In this document: piece after piece, positions 1-7,823 of the stretch | Layout: every line of letters begins with the position of its first letter | Position numbering within the stretch: the stretch's first letter is position 1 | Assembly (NCBI GenBank): GCA_016719485.1 | Contig: JADJZB010000004.1 | Span: forward strand, 186,001-250,000 | Length of the DNA stretch: 64,000 bases | Source of the DNA: Holophagales bacterium | GTDB taxonomy: Bacteria; Acidobacteriota; Thermoanaerobaculia; UBA5066 | Direction of reading: 5' to 3' | Program-made: the position numbers and the translations under genes | The notes under the pieces: generated by a model | Database searches by the model: none | The model's input: the letters and a program-made list of their open reading frames with translations, nothing else | What the model was told of the DNA's origin: nothing

Positions 1-1
1 G

Positions 2-709
2 CGCGAGTGTCCGCCACCGCCCGACATGTCCCAGGGTTACGCCTGGGGGCTCTATCCCGACTACGACATCTTCAGTGCGAGGCCCGACGGAACCGACCTG
101 CGCCGGCTCACGGCGACTCCGGGGTACGACGCGGAGGCCACCATTTCCAGGGACGGGCGGAGGATCGTCTTCACCTCGGCGCGCGACGGCGACCTCGAGC
201 TCTACTCGATGAACGCCGATGGCGGCGACGTGAAGCGGCTCACACGCACTCCCGGCTACGATGGCGGGGCGTTCTACAGCGACGACGGGGAGTGGATCGT
301 CTACCGCGCCTCGCGCCCCGAGACGCCGAAGGCCGTCGAGGATTTCAAGTCGCTCCTGAGCCGCCACCTCGTCAAGCCCAGCCGCCTCGAGATCCGCGTC
401 ATGCGCTCCGACGGCTCCGGTGACCGGCAGGTGACCAGCAGCGGCGTCGCGAGCTTCGCGCCCTACTTCTTTCCCGGAAGCCACGAGAGGCTCCTCTACG
501 TTTCGAACCTCGCCGACCCGAACGGTCGCGACTTCGACATCTTCGCCGTGGACGTGGACGGGACCGACCTCGAGAGGATCACGTACAACCCGACGTTCGA
601 CGGGTTCCCGATGTTCTCGCCCGACGGAAAGCGGATCGCGTTCTGCTCCAACCGCCACAACGGAAGGCCGAACGAGACGAACGTCTTCGTGGCCGACTGG
701 ATTCCCTGA
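2..709 (+). CDS. TolB-like PD40 beta-propeller protein (5' end outside window)
   Basis: The reading frame is open from the first bases of the window, so the true start lies upstream; the ATG at 26 is internal or only a fallback. The visible 227 residues contain repeated beta-propeller blades of the PD40/WD40-like type found in TolB: repeated xDIFxxxxDGTDLxRLT strings followed by ISRDGRRIVF or FSPDGKRIAF. Such proteins are usually periplasmic or secreted and bind proteins or surface ligands, and some are fused to peptidases. No catalytic domain is visible in this fragment. The stop at 707-709 is only 2 bases from the end of the convergent AI-2E permease gene. Family assignment is firm; the specific role is not determined. 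Confidence 0.8.
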   Translation, partial: RECPPPPDMSQGYAWGLYPDYDIFSARPDGTDLRRLTATPGYDAEATISRDGRRIVFTSARDGDLELYSMNADGGDVKRLTRTPGYDGGAFYSDDGEWIVYRASRPETPKAVEDFKSLLSRHLVKPSRLEIRVMRSDGSGDRQVTSSGVASFAPYFFPGSHERLLYVSNLADPNGRDFDIFAVDVDGTDLERITYNPTFDGFPMFSPDGKRIAFCSNRHNGRPNETNVFVADWIP

Positions 710-711
710 GG

Positions 712-1812
712 TCAGGAAGCGACGGTCCCTCCCTCGGACAACGAGCCGTGGCGAACGGTCTCGCGGAGGATCCGCAGGAGCGTCAGGCCGACGGCCAGGA
801 CCATCGGGCCGATGAAGAGGCCGAGGATGCCGAACGCGCCGAGGCCGCCGAAGACGCCCAGGAACACGACGAGGGTCGAGAGCTCGCTCGAACCGCTGAT
901 CAGGAGCGGCTTCAGGACGTTGTCGGCCATCGAGACGATGACGATGCCCCAGATCGCGAGGAAGATCGCCATGCCGGGGCGCCCCTGGAGCCAGCAGACG
1001 ATCGCTCCCGGCGCCCACACCAGGGCCGTTCCACCCATCGGCAGCAGGGAGAGGACGGCCATCGCCGCGCCAGCCAGGAAGGGCGACGGCAGGCCGGCGA
1101 TCGCCCAGCCGATCCCCCCGGCCACCCCCTGGATCAGCGCGGTGAGCAGCGAACCCCGGAAGATCGACTGGAGCATTCCCCTGAGGGACCCCAGGAGCGC
1201 CACCCGGCGCTCCTCCTCGAGCGGAACCAGGTCGAGGATCGCCCGCACCATCTCCCGGCCGTCGCGGAAGAGGAAGAACAGGAGGAAGAGGGTCACGAGG
1301 AAGGTCAGGACCGCGTCGAACAGTCCCATCACGATTCCGCCCGAGAACTTCGCGAGGAGGCCGGAAAGACCGGACGCGAGCTCGCCCGCCTTCGCCACCA
1401 TCTCGGCCGTCGTGAAGCCGGACCGCGTTTCCATCCAGGTGAGGGCGTCTCGCACGGCCGGGATCCGGAGCAGGTCGTCCGGCCCGGACACCTGCCTCGC
1501 GGTGAGCGCAGCCGAAGCGCGCCCGACGACGCCGATCGCCTCGTTCACGAGGACGCTCACGAGCAGGACCGCGGGGAGGATGACGAGCAGGCCGATGGCG
1601 AGGGTCAGGAGAATCGCCGCGAGGCCCCGGCGGCTCGGCATCTTTCTCTCCAGGAATCGCCACGGACCCGAGAAGGCGACCGCGAGAACGATCGCCCACG
1701 CGGAGGCCGTGCCGAACGGCGCGAGGGTCCTCGCGGCGAGCACGCCGATCCCGAACGCGACCAGCAGGAAGGCAGCGATCGGGTAGATGCGCGACGGGAT
1801 GCTGTAGGACAT
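712..1812 (-). CDS. AI-2E family (PerM-like) transporter, 366 aa
   Basis: Integral membrane protein of the AI-2E / PerM family (DUF20). Starting at the ATG at 1812 gives a first membrane segment right at the N-terminus (SRIYPIAAFLLVAFGIGVLA) and a length of 366, normal for the family; the reading frame is open further upstream but that part is a charged, arginine-rich stretch without homology features. There are about eight hydrophobic segments, with a long soluble loop at about residues 140-220 and the typical FLFFLFRDG turn before the C-terminal half. Members export small molecules such as autoinducer-2, or act as Na+/H+ antiporters; the substrate cannot be read from sequence. The gene is divergent from queG, with 61 bases between the two starts. 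Confidence 0.85.
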   Translation of the reverse strand: MSYSIPSRIYPIAAFLLVAFGIGVLAARTLAPFGTASAWAIVLAVAFSGPWRFLERKMPSRRGLAAILLTLAIGLLVILPAVLLVSVLVNEAIGVVGRASAALTARQVSGPDDLLRIPAVRDALTWMETRSGFTTAEMVAKAGELASGLSGLLAKFSGGIVMGLFDAVLTFLVTLFLLFFLFRDGREMVRAILDLVPLEEERRVALLGSLRGMLQSIFRGSLLTALIQGVAGGIGWAIAGLPSPFLAGAAMAVLSLLPMGGTALVWAPGAIVCWLQGRPGMAIFLAIWGIVIVSMADNVLKPLLISGSSELSTLVVFLGVFGGLGAFGILGLFIGPMVLAVGLTLLRILRETVRHGSLSEGGTVAS

Positions 1813-1873
1813 GACGACTCCTCGGTCGGGGACCGCCGGAGATGATAGCGGTCCCGTTGCTAGACTCGCGACG

Positions 1874-2848
1874 ATGCCCGGCTTCCGTTCCCGGCGGACG
1901 GGGCCCCGGTTCCCTCCGGCGCCCCTCCCGGACGATCCCGTAGACCTCTCGCGCCGCGCGGTCCGAGCCGCGCTCGACCAGGGCTTCGTCGCGGCGGGGG
2001 TCGTCACGGGACCCGTCGCGCGGGCGTGGGACGGCTTCCGGGCTTTCCTCGACGGCGGCCTGCACGGCGAGATGCAGTACCTGGAGAGGGACGCGGAGGC
2101 GCGGCGCAGCCTCGAATCGATCCTCCCGTTCGCGAAGGCCGCGATCTGCGTCGCCCGCGAGGTGCCCCCCGGGGGAGCCGGGAACGTCGCGCGCTACGCG
2201 CGCGGCGAGGACTACCACGGCGCCGTCCGGCGCGAGCTGAAAGCCGTCGTCGCATCGCTCCGGCGAGCGGCTCCGGCCGGGGCGCACTTTCGCGTCTGCG
2301 TCGACACGGCGCCCGTCCTGGAGCGGGAGTGGGCCGTGGGCGCCGGCCTCGGCTTCGTCGGAAAGAACGGCATGCTCATCGTCCCGGGCGTCGGCTCTCA
2401 CGTCGTTCTCGGGGAGGTCCTGACCGACCTCGCCCTCGCGCCGACGGCGTCCGTCGTGGACGGCACGTGGGAGAAGTGCGGCGGCTGCACGGCCTGCCTC
2501 GACTCCTGCCCCACCTCGGCGATCCTCGCGCCGCGCGTCGTCGACGCGCGGCGCTGCCTTTCCTACCTGACGATCGAGAAGAGAAGCACCTTCACGCCGG
2601 AAGAGGAGTCGTGGCTCGAAGGCCGCCTCTTCGGCTGCGACGACTGCCAGGACGTCTGCCCGTACAACTCCGGGCCCCGCTGGAGAGAGGACGTGCTGGA
2701 ACCGCCCGCCTCTCTCGATCCGGTCGAGCTGACCTCGCTGGACGGCCCGGCCTTCGAGGCCCGCTTCGCCCGTTCCGCCGTGAGACGGGCGACTCCGGAT
2801 GGACTCCGGCGAAACGCCCGCGCCGCCCTCGCGAGGACGGCCGGGTGA
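1874..2848 (+). CDS. queG: Epoxyqueuosine reductase QueG, 324 aa
   Basis: Cobalamin-dependent iron-sulfur enzyme that reduces epoxyqueuosine to queuosine at the tRNA wobble position, in the cytoplasm. The sequence shows the DUF1730 N-terminal region with the VDTAPVLERE block containing the expected catalytic aspartate, the GFVGKN turn, then two [4Fe-4S] motifs: CGGCTACLDSCPTSAI and CDDCQDVCPYN. The frame is open further upstream (from 1811), but the ATG at 1874 gives the usual family length. It is the first gene of a chain whose members overlap by 4 bases or are 1 base apart (NUDIX, CNNM, ferredoxin, trmB). Its stop overlaps the GTG start of the NUDIX gene. Another tRNA-modification gene (trmB) closes the chain. 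Confidence 0.95.
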   Translation: MPGFRSRRTGPRFPPAPLPDDPVDLSRRAVRAALDQGFVAAGVVTGPVARAWDGFRAFLDGGLHGEMQYLERDAEARRSLESILPFAKAAICVAREVPPGGAGNVARYARGEDYHGAVRRELKAVVASLRRAAPAGAHFRVCVDTAPVLEREWAVGAGLGFVGKNGMLIVPGVGSHVVLGEVLTDLALAPTASVVDGTWEKCGGCTACLDSCPTSAILAPRVVDARRCLSYLTIEKRSTFTPEEESWLEGRLFGCDDCQDVCPYNSGPRWREDVLEPPASLDPVELTSLDGPAFEARFARSAVRRATPDGLRRNARAALARTAG

Positions 2849-3279
2849 GCGGGACGCTCCTCGTCGTGGCCGGGGCGTTCGTCCGCGACGGCCTCCTCCT
2901 GCTGACCCGTCGCCCGGAGGGAGGCCCCCTCGCGGGGTTCTGGGAGCTTCCGGGAGGCAAGGTCGAGGCGGACGAGACTCCGGAAGCGGCGCTCGCCAGG
3001 GAGTGGCGCGAGGAGCTCGGGGTCGAGGTGGAGTCTTCCGCGCCCCTGACGTTCGCCTCCGGCGCTCCGAACGGGCGGCACGTCACGCTCCTCGTCTACC
3101 TCGTCCGCTCGCTGCACGGAGAGCCCTCGCCCCTCGGCGTCGCCGAGATCCTCTGGACGACGCCGGCGGAGGCTTCGCGGCTCCCCCTCCTGCCGGCCGA
3201 CCGGCCCGTCGTCGAGCAGCTGGCGTCGGGCGGAACCGCCCGATTCGCGGCCCCCTCCGTCCACGAGGGCACACCGTGA
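2845..3279 (+). CDS. NUDIX hydrolase, MutT/8-oxo-dGTP diphosphatase-like, 144 aa
   Basis: Small cytoplasmic pyrophosphohydrolase. The complete Nudix box is present: the second G of LPGGKVEADE, then E, then ALAREWREELGV, matching G-x5-E-x7-R-E-U-x-E-E-x-G-U in every key position. The LLLLTRRPEGGPLAGFWELPGGK lead-in is the classic MutT / (d)CTP pyrophosphatase pattern, so cleaning of oxidised dNTPs is likely; another nucleoside triphosphate cannot be excluded. The start is the GTG at 2845, which overlaps the queG stop codon (GTGA), indicating translational coupling; there is no nearby in-frame ATG. The end overlaps the next gene by the same GTGA arrangement. Confidence 0.9.
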   Translation: MSGTLLVVAGAFVRDGLLLLTRRPEGGPLAGFWELPGGKVEADETPEAALAREWREELGVEVESSAPLTFASGAPNGRHVTLLVYLVRSLHGEPSPLGVAEILWTTPAEASRLPLLPADRPVVEQLASGGTARFAAPSVHEGTP

Positions 3280-4553
3280 ACGACACGCTCCTCCTCGTTC
3301 TCTACTCCGTGTGCCTCGGAGCCTCGAGCTTCTTCTCGGGCTCGGAGACGGCCCTGACGACGCTCTCCGATGCGGCCGTCTTCCGTCTGAAGGAGAAGAA
3401 TCACCCCCAGGCCGCCCGGCTCGAACGGCTCCGCGGCCATCTCCCCCAGACGATCAGCACTCTCCTCATCGGGAACAACCTCGTGAACATCGCGGCCGGA
3501 TCGATCGGGACGGTCCTCGCCATCGAGGCCCTCGGCGAGAAGTGGGGGGTCGTGACGGCCACGGTCGCGACGACGCTCATCCTCCTCATCTTCGGCGAGG
3601 TGACACCGAAGACGCTCGCCGCCCGGAACTCCGAACGGGTCGCCTGCCTCGCGGCACCCGTCATCGAGCTCCTCGTCGTGCTCTTCTCGCCGCTCGCCAG
3701 GCTCCTCTCCGGCATCGCGGGCGTGCTCCTTCGGCCCTTCGGCGGAAGCGCTTCCGGCCCGGCCGACGTCACGGAGGAAGACGTGAAGAGCCTGATCTCG
3801 CTCTCGCACGACCAGGGGCAGCTCGCGAGCGAGGAGAAGGACATCCTCCACGCCGTCCTCGCATTCGGGGACAGCCCCGTCGTGGACGCGATGGTTCCGC
3901 GAGCCAAGATGGTCCTCCTTCCCGCGGACGCCACCTTCGAGAAGGTCGAGGCGATCGGGCGCGTCTGGAGATACAGCAGGCTCCCCGTCTATCGCGAAAC
4001 CCCCGACGACATCGTCGGCATCCTCCACGTCAAGGACCTTTTCGACGTCACCGACGAGGAGGAGAAGAGCTTCGACGTTTCGCGCCACCTCCGGCCGGCG
4101 ATCTTCATCCCGGAGCAGAAGCGCTCCGGCGACCTCTTCCGCGAGATGCGGCGCCGGCGCTTCCACATGGCCGTCGTCGTCGACGAGCTGGGGGCCGTCT
4201 CGGGGCTCGTGACGCTCGAGGACCTCGTCGAGCAGATCCTCGGGGACATCGACGACGAGCACGACGAGGAGGCCGACTCCCCCGTGATCGACGGCGCCTC
4301 CATCCTGATCGAGGGCTCGTACCCCGTCGCCTCGCTCGAACGGGATCTGGGGCTCTCCCTGGACGAGCCCGAGATGGAGACGGTGGCCGGATTCCTGCTG
4401 AAGAGGTTCGGGCGGATTCCCCGGACCGGCGCGCGGACGTGGCTCGGCGACACGGAGTTCGTCGTCGAGCGCGCCTCGCCGCGGGCCATCGAACGGATCC
4501 GCATCACCAAGAAGGCCCGGTCTCCCGAGGAGCCCGAGGCGGAAAAGGCCTGA
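3276..4553 (+). CDS. CNNM/CorC-family hemolysin-like transporter (DUF21 - CBS - CorC_HlyC), 425 aa
   Basis: Inner-membrane protein of the CNNM/CorC family, associated with magnesium (or cobalt) efflux and homeostasis. Visible domain order: DUF21 membrane domain (about residues 1-165) with the SGSETALTTLSDA entry motif and GEVTPKTLAARN; a CBS pair (about 190-320) with PVVDAMVPRAKM, ILHVKDLF and VSGLVTLEDLVEQILGDI; and a C-terminal CorC_HlyC domain (about 340-415). The GTG at 3276 is chosen because it puts the first membrane helix at the N-terminus and overlaps the NUDIX stop by four bases; the open frame extends further upstream only through arginine/proline-rich out-of-frame sequence. The ferredoxin gene begins one base after the stop. 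Confidence 0.93.
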   Translation: MNDTLLLVLYSVCLGASSFFSGSETALTTLSDAAVFRLKEKNHPQAARLERLRGHLPQTISTLLIGNNLVNIAAGSIGTVLAIEALGEKWGVVTATVATTLILLIFGEVTPKTLAARNSERVACLAAPVIELLVVLFSPLARLLSGIAGVLLRPFGGSASGPADVTEEDVKSLISLSHDQGQLASEEKDILHAVLAFGDSPVVDAMVPRAKMVLLPADATFEKVEAIGRVWRYSRLPVYRETPDDIVGILHVKDLFDVTDEEEKSFDVSRHLRPAIFIPEQKRSGDLFREMRRRRFHMAVVVDELGAVSGLVTLEDLVEQILGDIDDEHDEEADSPVIDGASILIEGSYPVASLERDLGLSLDEPEMETVAGFLLKRFGRIPRTGARTWLGDTEFVVERASPRAIERIRITKKARSPEEPEAEKA

Positions 4554-4554
4554 C

Positions 4555-4848
4555 ATGCCGAAGGTCGTCTTTCTCGACCAGGGACTCCGCGGGGAGCTGC
4601 CGGAGGGGATCACGGCCCTCGAGGCGGCGCACCGTCTCGGGGCCCGTATCTCCTCCATCTGCGGCGGGGCCGGGACCTGCTCCACCTGCCGTGTGGAGTG
4701 CGTCGTCAACCCGCAGAATCTCTCGCCCACCGAACCGCTCGAGGACGCGTACGACATGGGACCCGGGGTCCGCCTCGGCTGCCAGGCGCGGATCCTCGGG
4801 GACGTCGGGCTCCGGACCGTGAAGATCCCCCGGGCGGTGCTCTCCTGA
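4555..4848 (+). CDS. [2Fe-2S] ferredoxin, 97 aa
   Basis: Small soluble electron carrier of the plant/adrenodoxin-like [2Fe-2S] type. The four ligands are visible: C36, C42 and C45 in CGGAGTCSTC, and C76 in LGCQAR. The length of 97 residues is normal. The ATG follows the CNNM stop with one base between. The last codons overlap the presumed CTG start of trmB. The physiological partner is unknown. The chain also contains queG, whose product needs low-potential electrons, so feeding QueG is a reasonable but untested idea. Confidence 0.92.
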   Translation: MPKVVFLDQGLRGELPEGITALEAAHRLGARISSICGGAGTCSTCRVECVVNPQNLSPTEPLEDAYDMGPGVRLGCQARILGDVGLRTVKIPRAVLS

Positions 4849-5534
4849 GCCGCCCCGCCGTCCGCCGGGCGCTCAAGCGCGCGGGCCTCTCTCCCGCTGC
4901 GAAGGACTTCGTCACGACTCCCGGCGTCCCGCCGCCTCCCAGGACAGCCCTTCCCGGGGAAGCGCCGGGTACCTCGACGCCCGTCGACTGGACCGCCTTC
5001 TTCGGCAGGCTCGCGCCCGTCGAGATCGAGATCGGGAGCGGCCGTGGCCGATTCCTCACCGACGAGGCCGCCGCGCGGCCCGGAACGAGCTTTCTCGGAG
5101 CGGAGATCGAGGTCGAGTACGCGCGGATCGCTCAGGCACGCGCCGAACGGATGAAGCTCACGAACGTCCGGTTCGCACGCCTCGACGGGAGGGCCTTCAT
5201 CCTCGACCGCGTTCCGGCCGGCTCCCTCGCAGCGCTCCACGTCTTCTTCCCCGACCCGTGGCCGAAGGCGCGACATGCCAAGCGGCGGCTCTTCTCGCCC
5301 GATTTCGTCCGGGCCGCAGCGCACTCGCTGGCCCCCGAAGGCTGCCTGCGCGTCGCCACGGACAACCTCCCCTACTTCGAGTCGATCCGGGAGGTCCTCG
5401 AAGCCGAGCCGGCGCTCGAGAGGGTCCCCGGGAGCGAGGCGGGGTGGAGCTCGGGGACCGACTACGAGAGAAAGTACGAGAAGGAGGGGCGGCCGATGGC
5501 GCGTGGCATCTGGAGGCGCCGGACCACGGGCTGA
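4845..5534 (+). CDS. trmB: tRNA (guanine(46)-N7)-methyltransferase TrmB, probable CTG start
   Basis: SAM-dependent enzyme that forms m7G46 in tRNA. Family motifs are complete: EIGSGRGRFL (SAM binding), LGAEIE, the signature FFPDPWPKARHAKRR, and the C-terminal TDYERKYEKEGR. No ATG, GTG or TTG in this frame allows a full protein: the first ATG in the frame lies beyond the SAM motif, and the upstream frame runs through the ferredoxin gene. The CTG at 4845 overlaps the ferredoxin stop as CTGA, the same 4-base arrangement as the GTGA overlaps earlier in this chain, and gives 229 residues, the normal length. I infer a coupled CTG start; the family assignment itself is secure. Confidence 0.92.
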   Translation: MSRPAVRRALKRAGLSPAAKDFVTTPGVPPPPRTALPGEAPGTSTPVDWTAFFGRLAPVEIEIGSGRGRFLTDEAAARPGTSFLGAEIEVEYARIAQARAERMKLTNVRFARLDGRAFILDRVPAGSLAALHVFFPDPWPKARHAKRRLFSPDFVRAAAHSLAPEGCLRVATDNLPYFESIREVLEAEPALERVPGSEAGWSSGTDYERKYEKEGRPMARGIWRRRTTG

Positions 5535-5551
5535 CGCCCCGTCCCCGGCTT

Positions 5552-6145
5552 CTAGCCCTCGCGGCCCGGTTCGGTTGCGGCTTCCGGCCCCCGGCCCACT
5601 TCCTTCGCCAGGAGGGGCGGCAGGTACTTGCGGAAGTAGTCGATGCCCGAGACGATCGCCATCACGGTCATGACGTAGAGCGCGGCACGCCCCGTCATCC
5701 TCCAGAGGCCGATGTCGTCGAGCCGGGCGCCCAGGATCATGAGGGAGATGCCGACGACCTGGGCTCCCATCTTCCACTTCCCGAGGCTCGAGGCGGCGAT
5801 CGTGATCTGCTCTCCCGCGGCGATGGACCGCAGCCCGGAGACGGCGAACTCGCGGCCCACGATGATGCAGACCGCCCAGGCATCCGCCTCCTGGAGGTCG
5901 ACGAGGGAGATGAGCGCGGCCGAAACGAGGATCTTGTCGGCGATCGGGTCGAGGAGCATCCCGAGGCGCGTCACCTTCTTGAACTTCCTCGCGATCCAGC
6001 CGTCGAGCAGATCCGTGAGGGCGGCCACGAGGAAGACGGCGAGCGCGAGGTACTCCTTGGCCGGCATCCGCGTCAGCAACACGACGACGAGAAGCGGCAC
6101 GAGAAAGATCCGCAGGAGCGTCAGGGAGTTCGGGAGATTGAGCAC
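5552..6145 (-). CDS. pgsA: CDP-diacylglycerol-glycerol-3-phosphate 3-phosphatidyltransferase PgsA, 197 aa
   Basis: Membrane enzyme making phosphatidylglycerol phosphate, the first committed step to phosphatidylglycerol and cardiolipin. The CDP-alcohol phosphotransferase signature is complete: D-G-W-I-A-R, eight residues, G, then D-PIA-D (in LLDGWIARKF and GMLLDPIADK). About five to six membrane segments follow the pattern of the family. I take the GTG at 6145 (VLNLPNSLTLLR) as start because the protein then begins at the conserved LNLPNxLTxxR motif; the frame stays open upstream only through the homopolymer tract. The gene converges with trmB, 17 bases away, and diverges from the phosphohexomutase gene across the G/C tract, where its promoter should lie. 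Confidence 0.93.
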   Translation of the reverse strand: MLNLPNSLTLLRIFLVPLLVVVLLTRMPAKEYLALAVFLVAALTDLLDGWIARKFKKVTRLGMLLDPIADKILVSAALISLVDLQEADAWAVCIIVGREFAVSGLRSIAAGEQITIAASSLGKWKMGAQVVGISLMILGARLDDIGLWRMTGRAALYVMTVMAIVSGIDYFRKYLPPLLAKEVGRGPEAATEPGREG

Positions 6146-6180
6146 CGCCGCGCATTCTAGGGGACCGTTCGGGCAAAGCC

Positions 6181-6319
6181 CCCTCCCCCCCCCGGGGGGG
6201 GGGGGGGGGGGGGGGGGCGCCCCCCGCCCGGGGCCGGGGGGGGGGGGGGGGGGGGGCGCCCGGGGGGGGGGGGGGGGGGGGGGGGGGCCGGGGCCCGGGG
6301 CCCCGGGGGGCGGGGGGCC
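6181..6319. repeat. Low-complexity poly-G / poly-C tract, probable assembly artefact
   Basis: Almost pure G on the + strand with short C-rich interruptions: G runs at about 6194-6217, 6236-6256 and 6262-6287, preceded by a C run at 6181-6193. It sits between the divergent pgsA and phosphohexomutase genes, where both promoters would be expected. Long G runs are the known false signal of two-colour short-read sequencing, and assemblers can join contigs through them. A real G-quadruplex-forming spacer is possible but less likely. Positions in this stretch should not be trusted. Confidence 0.85.
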
Positions 6320-6367
6320 TAGCCGGGCCTTGCCGGAGTCCGCTCTTCCACCCAGAATCCGCGGACG

Positions 6368-7795
6368 ATGACGTCTCCCATCGCCTTCGGCACGGACGGT
6401 TGGCGGGCCCGGATCGGCCGCGAACTGACCTTTGCGTCCGCCGCCCGCGTCGTCGACGCGGTTGCCGCGTGGAGCATCTCCCCCGCGAACGACGATCCGG
6501 GAGACGGCCGCACCCTCCCGATCGTCCACGACACCCGGTTCCTCTCCAGGGAGCTCGCCGCCGAGAGCGCCGTCCGCCTCGCGTCGAAGGGATTCCGGAT
6601 CCTCCTCTCCGACCGCCCGGTCCCGACGCCCTGCGCCTCCTGGCACGTCAAGGCGCGCGGCCTGCGCGGCGGCATCGCGATCACGGCCTCGCACAACCCG
6701 CCCGACTGGAACGGCGTCAAGTACAAGTCGTGGTTCGGCGGGAGCGCCACCTCTGCCACGTACGCGGCGATCGCCGCCAGCGCCGACGTACCGCTCCCGG
6801 ACCGGCCGGGGGGCGCCGTGGAGACGACGGACCTTCTCACCCCCTACGCCGCGGCGATCGCCGCGTGCGTCGACCTCGACGCGATCCGGCGCGCCGGCCT
6901 GAGGGTCCTCTGGGATCCGATGCACGGCGCCGCGGGAAACCTCCTCGCGTCGATCCTCGGCGAGGGATACCCGACGCGGGTGACGGCGATCCGGTCCGAG
7001 ATCAATCCTTCCTTCGGCGGCGTCCACCCAGAGCCGATCCCCGAGCACCTCGGGGCCTCCGTGGCGCGCCTCGGGTCGGGAACCTTCGACCTGGCCCTCG
7101 CCAGCGACGGGGACGGCGACCGCCTCGGCGTCCTCGCGCCCGACGGCGCGTTCGTGACGCCCCACCGCATTCTCGCCCTCCTGGCAGAAAGCCTCGCGAG
7201 CCGGGGGAAGATCGGCGGCGGCATCGCGAAGACTTTCTCCACCTCGCTCCTCGTCGACCGGGTCGCGGCCAGGCTCGGAGTCCCCCTCCACGTCACGCCG
7301 ATCGGCTTCAAGTGGATCGCCGAGAAGATGCTGTCGGGCGAGGTCGGCATCGGCGGCGAGGAATCGGGCGGGCTGGGCGTCTCATTCTTCCTCCCGGAGC
7401 GGGACGGCGTCCTCTCCGCCCTCCTCGTCCTCGAGGCGGTCGCCCACTCGGGCCTCTCGTTCGCCGCCCTCCTGGCCCGCCAGGATCGCGAGTACGGGGC
7501 GTTCGCATACGGTCGGCGCGACGTGCGGCTCCCGATGCCGGTCCTGAGGACGTTCGTCGACGGCCTCCTGGCCTCGCCCCCCGAGCTCCGGGCAGGAGCC
7601 CGCGTCACGGCGGTCGAGACCCTCGACGGCGTGAAGCTCCTCCTCGGCGAACGCGGGTGGCTGCTCCACCGGCTCTCGGGAACCGAGCCGATCCTGCGCG
7701 TCTACGCCGAGCACGAGGACCCGGAGATGGTGAGAGGGCTCCTCGCCGAGACCGGCGAGGCGCTCGAGGCGGTTCAGGCCTCCATGAGGACCTAG
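6368..7795 (+). CDS. Phosphoglucomutase/phosphomannomutase (alpha-D-phosphohexomutase), 475 aa
   Basis: Interconverts hexose 1- and 6-phosphates in the cytoplasm, supplying sugar nucleotides for envelope polysaccharides or glycogen. All four active-site loops are visible: the phosphoserine loop TASHNP near residue 105, the metal loop DGDGDR near residue 247, the sugar loop GEESGG near residue 330 and the phosphate loop RLSGTEPILRVYAE near residue 435. The N-terminus FGTDGWR is the usual family start, so the ATG at 6368 is convincing. Whether glucose or mannose is preferred cannot be decided; the GEESGG form is common in both. The gene converges with the TPR/AIM24 gene, with 7 bases between stops, and the two 3' ends share a short direct repeat. 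Confidence 0.93.
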   Translation: MTSPIAFGTDGWRARIGRELTFASAARVVDAVAAWSISPANDDPGDGRTLPIVHDTRFLSRELAAESAVRLASKGFRILLSDRPVPTPCASWHVKARGLRGGIAITASHNPPDWNGVKYKSWFGGSATSATYAAIAASADVPLPDRPGGAVETTDLLTPYAAAIAACVDLDAIRRAGLRVLWDPMHGAAGNLLASILGEGYPTRVTAIRSEINPSFGGVHPEPIPEHLGASVARLGSGTFDLALASDGDGDRLGVLAPDGAFVTPHRILALLAESLASRGKIGGGIAKTFSTSLLVDRVAARLGVPLHVTPIGFKWIAEKMLSGEVGIGGEESGGLGVSFFLPERDGVLSALLVLEAVAHSGLSFAALLARQDREYGAFAYGRRDVRLPMPVLRTFVDGLLASPPELRAGARVTAVETLDGVKLLLGERGWLLHRLSGTEPILRVYAEHEDPEMVRGLLAETGEALEAVQASMRT

Positions 7796-7823
7796 AGGCC
7801 GATCAGGCCTCCATCAGGACATA
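7773..7823. repeat. Two-copy 21-base direct repeat at the convergent gene ends
   Basis: The sequence around TCAGGCCTCCAT occurs at 7773-7793 (last codons and stop of the phosphohexomutase gene) and again at 7803-7823 (stop and last codons of the convergent TPR/AIM24 gene), with 19 of 21 bases identical and a 30-base period. It forms the C-termini of two unrelated proteins on opposite strands, so a local duplication probably created one of the two ends. Confidence 0.75.

Noticed and set aside
712..2007. Longer 431-residue version of the AI-2E transporter
   Set aside because: The extra 65 N-terminal residues overlap the queG start and are arginine/glycine-rich without hydrophobic character.
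3096..6176. 1026-codon minus-strand open frame across the queG-trmB chain and pgsA
   Set aside because: Runs antisense to five well-supported genes; composition is typical of a shadow frame.
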